Translations under genes and position numbers: made by a program
Shown: one piece after another, positions 58,436 to 64,000 of the stretch
How positions within the stretch are numbered: the stretch's first letter is position 1
How the letters are laid out: each line of letters starts with the position of its first letter
Origin: Ctena decussata
Taxonomy: Eukaryota > Mollusca > Bivalvia > Lucinida > Lucinidae
Direction: 5' to 3'
DNA length: 64,000 bases
Assembly: GCA_963989385.1 (NCBI GenBank)
Contig: OZ022498.1
Coordinates: 4,967,501-5,031,500 of the forward strand
Notes under the pieces: generated by a model
Databases searched by the model: none
Told to the model about the DNA's origin: nothing
What the model saw: only the letters and a program-made list of their open reading frames with translations

Positions 58436-58925
58436 GGCCCCATTGCTCTATCAGAATGAAAAATAAAATCGTGAGGTATCGCTGCCAGCTTCTCACCATA
58501 GTTTCGTCATTGTAAGTGTCCGTGATTAGCCAACTATAAACAAATAAAACATCTTCAGGTTCACATAAAAAAGGTTTTGAAAAATTATCTGGGTCATTTG
58601 AGTTGGCAACTAAAATGACCTACTTTTGATTTCATTACTATAAATAGGATGGTAAAAATACAATGTACAAGCGTGGGGTCCCATCACTTTCCCGCTTTTT
58701 GTTATATTGCATCGCTCAACGGGGAACAAGAAAAGGAAAACTGTATTTTCTGATTAGATTTGTCGTTTTCAAAAAACATGTTTCCCAAACCTTTTGCCAG
58801 TTATATGGATCAGTATTTGCACTTCAACCCACCTTTTATCACCGAACGCGAAGATTGAAGCGTTTTTCGTAATTATTTGTGTTGAGACGTTTTTACCACT
58901 AATAGGCCTATAGAGACTTTAAGAT
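58436..58925 (+). repeat. Interspersed repeat family 6, copy 3 (uninterrupted)
   Basis: CCATTGCTCTATCAG, CACCATAGTTTCGTCATTGT, CGTGATTAGCCAACT and TTTTATCACCGAACGCGAAG run in the same order as in the other copies. The most complete reference copy in the window. Confidence 0.68.
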
Positions 58926-58974
58926 CATGCACATTGCTACATTGCTATAAAGAACGCGCACCAAGAGTTATGAC

Positions 58975-59345
58975 ATGTACATAAAAAATAGCATAAAAAC
59001 AAATCAAAGGAAAGTAACTCGAAAACGGGCTAAGGGAGAGCAGCCAATCTTGTACGCGACACATTTTCGCGACTTCAAATGCATTGCTTTGAAGTTTTAT
59101 CAAGATATCCTAAACAGTTATCGAGTTATGGCGCGTACGATACTAGTGTGGAAAAAACTAATCGGGCATAACTTGGAAACTAAGAAAGAATTGCACGCGC
59201 GACACGTCTCCCTATTGCTATACAATTTCATCAAGATATCCCAAACAGTTACTGAGAATGGTGCGCACAAAATGTTTGCGGACGGGTGGACGGGCGGACA
59301 GACGAAAAGCGCCATGACATAATATGTCCGTCTTTTCTTAAACGT
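58975..59345 (-). repeat. TATACGCCCATTTTG family, reversed copy
   Basis: ATCAAGATATCCTAAACAGT, GAGTTATGGCGCGTACG, then GACGGGTGGACGGGCGGACA and GCGCCATGACATAATATG. These are inverse to the start of the repeat at 1541. A similar but separate stretch runs 59345-59520. Confidence 0.6.
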
Positions 59346-59599
59346 GCATGTAAAAATGACCGAAACAAAAATCAGATATCACACATGTTCATATCATAAA
59401 AAAAAAACAATGCATAACATTTCAAATCAATTCGATGAAACATGTATAAGAGGAGTTACGGGGACAAGGTTTCGGATGGACGGAAAGACGGCCGGAATAA
59501 TACACATACGCACGGACGAGGGTCATTTCTATAGGCCCCCATACTCCGCCTATGTGGAGTGCAAAACGGGATTAAGGTGGACATATACGGAATAACTCT

Positions 59600-61310
59600 G
59601 TTCTTACTTGTTTAAAAACAAAACAGAGTTATTGTTCATCATCAAATCGATTAACTATGGAGTATATACAGTTATAACTGTCTACCGTAGGTCTGTACAA
59701 ACAGTGGAAACCGAGACCAGACTGTTCCTTAGGAACCAGACTGATCAAGATCTTCATAGTTTCCATTGTATCTGCGCATTTTTGTCGACATTACTCTATG
59801 GTTGAACCGAATAACAGGAAAATAAATAGTAGGACAAGGACCGGCTGTGATTGCAGCAGGTGCAGAATTTGGACAGTCTGTTTTTGGCGATATTTTTGAA
59901 CTTAAACATTGTTTTTCTAGGAAACGAAACGGTGAAAGTTTTTTTTTTTTTTATTCTTTAACATACAATGTAAGTTTTACTAAAATTATATTGATTGAAT
60001 ATATTTTTCATGACGTTTTTCATGAAATCCAATTTTCTTGCATTTCCTTAAAGAATGTAAAAATATACTTATTAACAAAATAACTGCAATTTTTTTGTTA
60101 CCAGTTTGTTTCAATTATCCTGTATTACAGATTATATGATTTGCTGAAATGAAAGTGTGTTCATGTGCTAGAGATATGAATTTTAATGGAAAATGTGTAA
60201 AAAAAGTATGTAGAAATACAAAATGTTGTTTTTTAGGAAAACAAAACGGTGAATTTTTTTTTCTCGTCACAGACGTATAATTTCGATATTGTTCCACATT
60301 TTACAAGATTTCATTGGTCAAATAACACGTATGTCAAAATTTAGCAAATAATATCAAAGGTCAAGGAATATTTAATCGTTTTTTTCCCCGTCGCATGCAC
60401 TGTGAATACTAGCACTCTGTCATATATATTAATTCAAAATGTTTCTCTTGTTGGTGGTTTTACAATAGAAAACAGACGCAGATATTCAAAACTTTTTTTT
60501 CTCAGACGTAGATCTACTTTTGATTTCTATTTTCGGTTTAATACACACAAATAAACAGTGCACATGTTGGTAACTATTTTGAAATCAGGTCAATTTTAAA
60601 ATTGATCGCAGTCCATTTTTTGAATTCCAAATTGGACAGCCCAATTTTGAGATAGGTCATTGTCGCTACCCAGCGTCAAAATTACGGTTGCGGGTACTTA
60701 CCGACATAGCTTACTCGAGTCATATTCAGGACAGTTATTGTCAACTCTTCAACTAGAGACATATTACAAAATACACTTCCATTTAATCTGCGACGATTAT
60801 CTTTTTTAAAAGATTTTTCTTGTTTCTTAACCAAATGTTTTTGTCGTAGACATATCAGAGCATGCATGACCTGCATCCGGGTTTTTATTGTATGGGGGAT
60901 AATAAACACAATCTACCATTTGTGAAAAGAAACAGTTTTAAAATGACGTTTTATGAATATAAACTTTATTTTGGCTTCGTTTCCTTTTTAATTTAATCGC
61001 CGTTATTTGCGGATAGACGTGTTTTATTCAATAATAACGAATGACGAAAAGTGTATTTGCAAATTTCATGACCCGTTTGAGCAGCCGTAGATCAGGCGCA
61101 TTCGAGTTTTCCAATCGTGTATTTAAAGGTCTAGTATGAAAGCCATATCCGCACCGCGCTTCCGATCTGCCGCACCGCGCTTCCGATCTGCCGCGCCAGA
61201 AATCAGTCTTCTTTAACAACTGATGTATTTCTAACTAAAATTACAAAGAAACAAACAGTGCTTCTACTAGTGGAAGTCTGGGGGTCTGTGACTTCTAAAA
61301 CTGAATGCCA
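59600..61310. other. AT-rich region without recognised genes
   Basis: Contains two related segments (AGGAAACGAAACGGTGAAAG at 59921, AGGAAAACAAAACGGTGAAT at 60235) and a 20-bp direct duplication around 61150-61190 (CGCACCGCGCTTCCGATCTG). No exon could be supported. Confidence 0.4.
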
Positions 61311-61316
61311 GGAAGT

Positions 61317-61931
61317 CAGTGACTTCCAATTTTTATCAAACATATTGAGACCCCAGAGGGATGGAGGGCCCTGTTAAAGAAGCATATTGACTCTTTTGTG
61401 CAAGCAGAATGGGCGCGAGAATCTAAGGCCTCCTTGCAGTGGTTGAATGTACAATCCCTAAAAGTAGGGCAACCACACCAGGTATGGAAATGCATCCCCC
61501 ATGATGTGAGGACTGTCAAAAGAGCCTACCCTAAACTCCGTCTACTTACCGGAACATACATTTTACAAGAGAATCGAACCAGATTCAACCAGTACACAGT
61601 CCGTGATTGTTGCCTGCTTTGTGGGGCTGGTGCTGAGACCCGTATCCACTTTATTGCAGGGTGCTCCAGGCTTGAGCCTATAAGAGTAAACTTTAAGGAG
61701 CAGTTGAGTACCATTTTAAGTCGTAAAAACCATATAAACATTATTAGTGAAGTCCTGATGGACCATGAAAAGCTAGTTGAACTGATTTTGGATTGTTCAT
61801 TCACTATCGTGAAAGGTTTGCTTCAGTTGGATGATGGTATGGTGCTGGATATTGAGAATCTTTCAAGAAACTTGTGTTATTCTCTACATCAGAAGCGCAG
61901 TGAGATCTTAGGCCTCAGACTAAGGAAGTAA
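61317..61931 (+). pseudogene. Non-LTR retrotransposon C-terminal fragment with CCHC-like finger
   Basis: An open frame of about 200 codons runs to TAA at 61929-61931. It includes GWRALLKKHIDSFVQAEWAR, then TRFNQYTVRDCCLLCGAGAE and HFIAGCSRLEPIR, i.e. C-x2-C-x7-H-x4-C. This is the zinc-finger tail commonly found after the reverse transcriptase in LINE ORF2 proteins. No RT domain precedes it, so it is probably a 5'-truncated insertion. Confidence 0.7.
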
Positions 61932-62537
61932 TCCGTTCCCAGATTCAGACATAGCGCTCATGATAAGAACTCAGGATAGACATTTGGATAATAAACACCC
62001 GTGTATATATAATATTCTGCATGAATATGGTATCTTAGTGCTGTACATAAGTTTTGGTGGAGGGGCTTATAAGAAATAATGAAAACTGATTTTGAGGAAG
62101 TTCTGGATGGATTGACGTATTCAGATAGGCAGAATTGTAAATACGGCCAGTGCCTGGAATTTTAACTTGTGTGATTGAAACTTGAGAAGTTGTGTGTATA
62201 CGCTTAAGGACAGTTTGCTATTAAAAAGTGGTAATCGCCCTAATAAACATTGTCAGCTCTACAGAGTTGCTGAGCCTGTAAAGGCTGGACAACATATCAA
62301 CAACAACATAACCTACCATTTATAAAGTAATATTGACTTAAATAATGAGTTAAATTTGTTGTAATAATGGTATTTCACCCATTAATGAAGGAGAAAGCAA
62401 TATAAATATGGACATTCTGGAAGAAACCAAGTCTATCCTTCAGCATGACTTCCAAATGACAAACCTTGGAAGTCGTATGACTTCCTGATTTTGATGGTTA
62501 GTGCTAGCACTGAACAAAATACAATGAGAACAAAAAA

Positions 62538-62768
62538 CTATTTTTCGAAGCTGAACAAAAAATCAGACATACCCCTTATTTTTTTGAATTTGTATACTAA
62601 GTCATCATAAAATTCTGGTTCCGATAGGCCTTCATGTGAAAGTGATTTTAACCTGACATTGAGTTTTGAAACCAATTCATTGCATCGGCGATAAAATTTT
62701 CTAGATAAGGAATTATTTAGATGCAGGCTTATCTCGATACTAATTCGCTCAATTGCACACACGCTCAC
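62538..62768 (-). pseudogene. Retroelement reverse-transcriptase fragment
   Basis: The minus-strand frame has YRRCNELVSKLNVRLKSLSH and GLSEPEFYDDLVYKFKKI. From memory, this resembles the N-terminal part of RT-containing proteins predicted in mollusc and coral genomes. It is short and bounded by stops. Opposite in strand to the fragment at 61317, so not obviously the same insertion. Confidence 0.5.
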
Positions 62769-64000
62769 TCACTCACAAAGTCACGAATTCACTCCCTTAG
62801 CAATTGGGCCAAACGAAGTCAGGGAAAATCACGAAAATATGAGGCAGAAAAAGCTAAGAAATAGACTTTTAATAAGTGTTCCCCCGGTTACAGCTAGCTC
62901 CTGGTGAGGTATCTATTTTTTTGCAGTTCAATCATGCCATTAAATCTTACTTGTGGCAAAGAAACTAGGATATCGAAGTTGTATGAAAATGAGTAAGGAA
63001 AACATCAGTTTTGGCCATGGTGCCGCATGGTTATGTATCTATGCGCCAGTCATTTGTATCCACAACCCCCACCTACAGAAACGAAATTTTTACATTTCAG
63101 AGACCTGTGATGATAACCTGATGGTAACAACCTTGCTCTTATTTCGACCCTATACTACAGAAAATCTCACAGGGTAAAGGATCCCAATCTTAAAACTCCG
63201 GCACTATGGAAACAATTAAAATATAATTGCCCTGCACCCTGGTCCGGCTATCCCAGCGCCATTGTATTATTGTAGGCCCGGAACGTCCCGTTACCATAGT
63301 CTAGCTGCAGTTGCAGTTATCCGTTGAGGGATTATTGTGTTGCCCTTTATATTAATTCATGTTTTGTCCACCATTTTGAAGGACTTCTTATTAAATCAAC
63401 AACCCAACAAACTCTATTCGTTTATTGTGTTTCCGTTCATTCCTGGCGCAGCCCATCTTCGTAGGTTGGGGCGAGGATGCAAATGACAGCAAGCCGAATT
63501 GACCCGGACGAGTTGAATGGCGGCCGAGTTGACCAAGGAGCCGTGAAGACCCCAGGCTTACAGAAAGCAGGCCGAGTTGACCCGCTTCGACCATGACATA
63601 CTATCGCCAGACAATAGTTGTAATCGAACTCGACCAAGGCTGATCACGATAATTCATGTTTTGTCCTTGAACAAGACACATTTACTTTACAAAAGTACTG
63701 ATAATACCCAGGAAGCGGTGGATCCGTCCTGACATGACTAAAAAGTTGTTCTTTAAAAACGAATTTCATCTTCGACAATTATCTTTTTTAAAGATGTTTC
63801 TTGTATAGCTCTTTGGGTTATTTAGACGGTATAATGTTTTGAATGCCCCGCCAACATTTCCATTCAGTCTCCGTCTACCTTAATACTTTCTTTTCTTTCG
63901 TAGTTTAACAATCCAGAATAAATGACGAGAGATTATCAGAAAATGAATCCCGAACAATAAGCAATTCGGAATCTTATAAACACAAAGAAAAGAAAACAAG
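62769..64000. other. Right end of window, no gene recognised
   Basis: GCCGAGTTGACC-type motifs recur at 63494, 63522 and 63571. No splice-bounded frame or known repeat family could be supported. Confidence 0.4.

Noticed and set aside
61150..61192. Sequencing-adapter contamination (CTTCCGATCT occurs twice)
   Set aside because: Only the last ten bases match common adapters. The preceding bases (CACCGCG) differ and the repeat is explained by a 20-bp direct duplication.

Overview
This window looks like nuclear DNA from an invertebrate animal, most likely a bivalve mollusc. The support is AT-rich DNA with small exons and kilobase-scale GT-AG introns, secreted lustrin/WAP/antistasin-type cysteine-rich modules (familiar from mollusc shell-matrix and defence proteins), and dense mollusc-like interspersed repeats. 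The species was not determined. All gene models below are by-eye splice models with no transcript or database support.

Three gene models are supported, all on the + strand. (1) Positions 1217-8916 hold the last three coding exons of a gene resembling the C-terminal part of CCDC142; its 5' part lies left of the window. (2) Positions 25962-38223 hold a four-exon gene for a predicted 562-residue secreted protein: signal peptide, about 400 residues of Ser/Thr/Asn-rich mucin-like sequence, a six-Cys antistasin-type domain, a six-Cys lustrin/EB-like module, and a C-terminal eight-Cys WAP domain. (3) Positions 49076-51152 hold a three-exon gene for a predicted 299-residue secreted protein: signal peptide, six tandem six-Cys modules and a C-terminal WAP domain. 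Genes 2 and 3 share the same layout (signal exon, module exon or exons, WAP exon, every intron in phase 1), so they look like neighbouring members of a modular secreted-protein family built by exon shuffling. They are the strongest candidates for something undescribed.

Nearly everything else is repeat DNA, often nested. A long family starts TTTTTAGCTCACCTG and ends near GGCCTCTTGTT; five copies are seen (1933-3475, 5590-7595, 12156-17141, 39348-42380 reversed, 44655-48053) and three contain tandem arrays of about 450 bp units with the motif AAGATGGCCGCCA. A sixth, internally different copy (15432-16986) sits inside the third. There are several foldback (MITE-like) families, one tRNA-headed SINE with a 13-bp target-site duplication, further tRNA-like SINE fragments, two larger terminal-inverted-repeat elements (21601-22516 and 36493-37983), a 4.2 kb element with long inverted ends (about 53000-57240), and three decayed non-LTR retrotransposon fragments.

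By region: 1-8916 CCDC142-like gene with repeat-filled introns; 8917-25961 repeats only; 25962-38280 mucin-antistasin-WAP gene; 38281-48600 nested repeats; 48600-51570 six-module WAP gene with a TATA box and a poly(A) signal; 51570-64000 repeats, an AT-rich inverted-repeat element and retrotransposon debris. No rRNA gene, CRISPR array or intact tRNA gene was seen.
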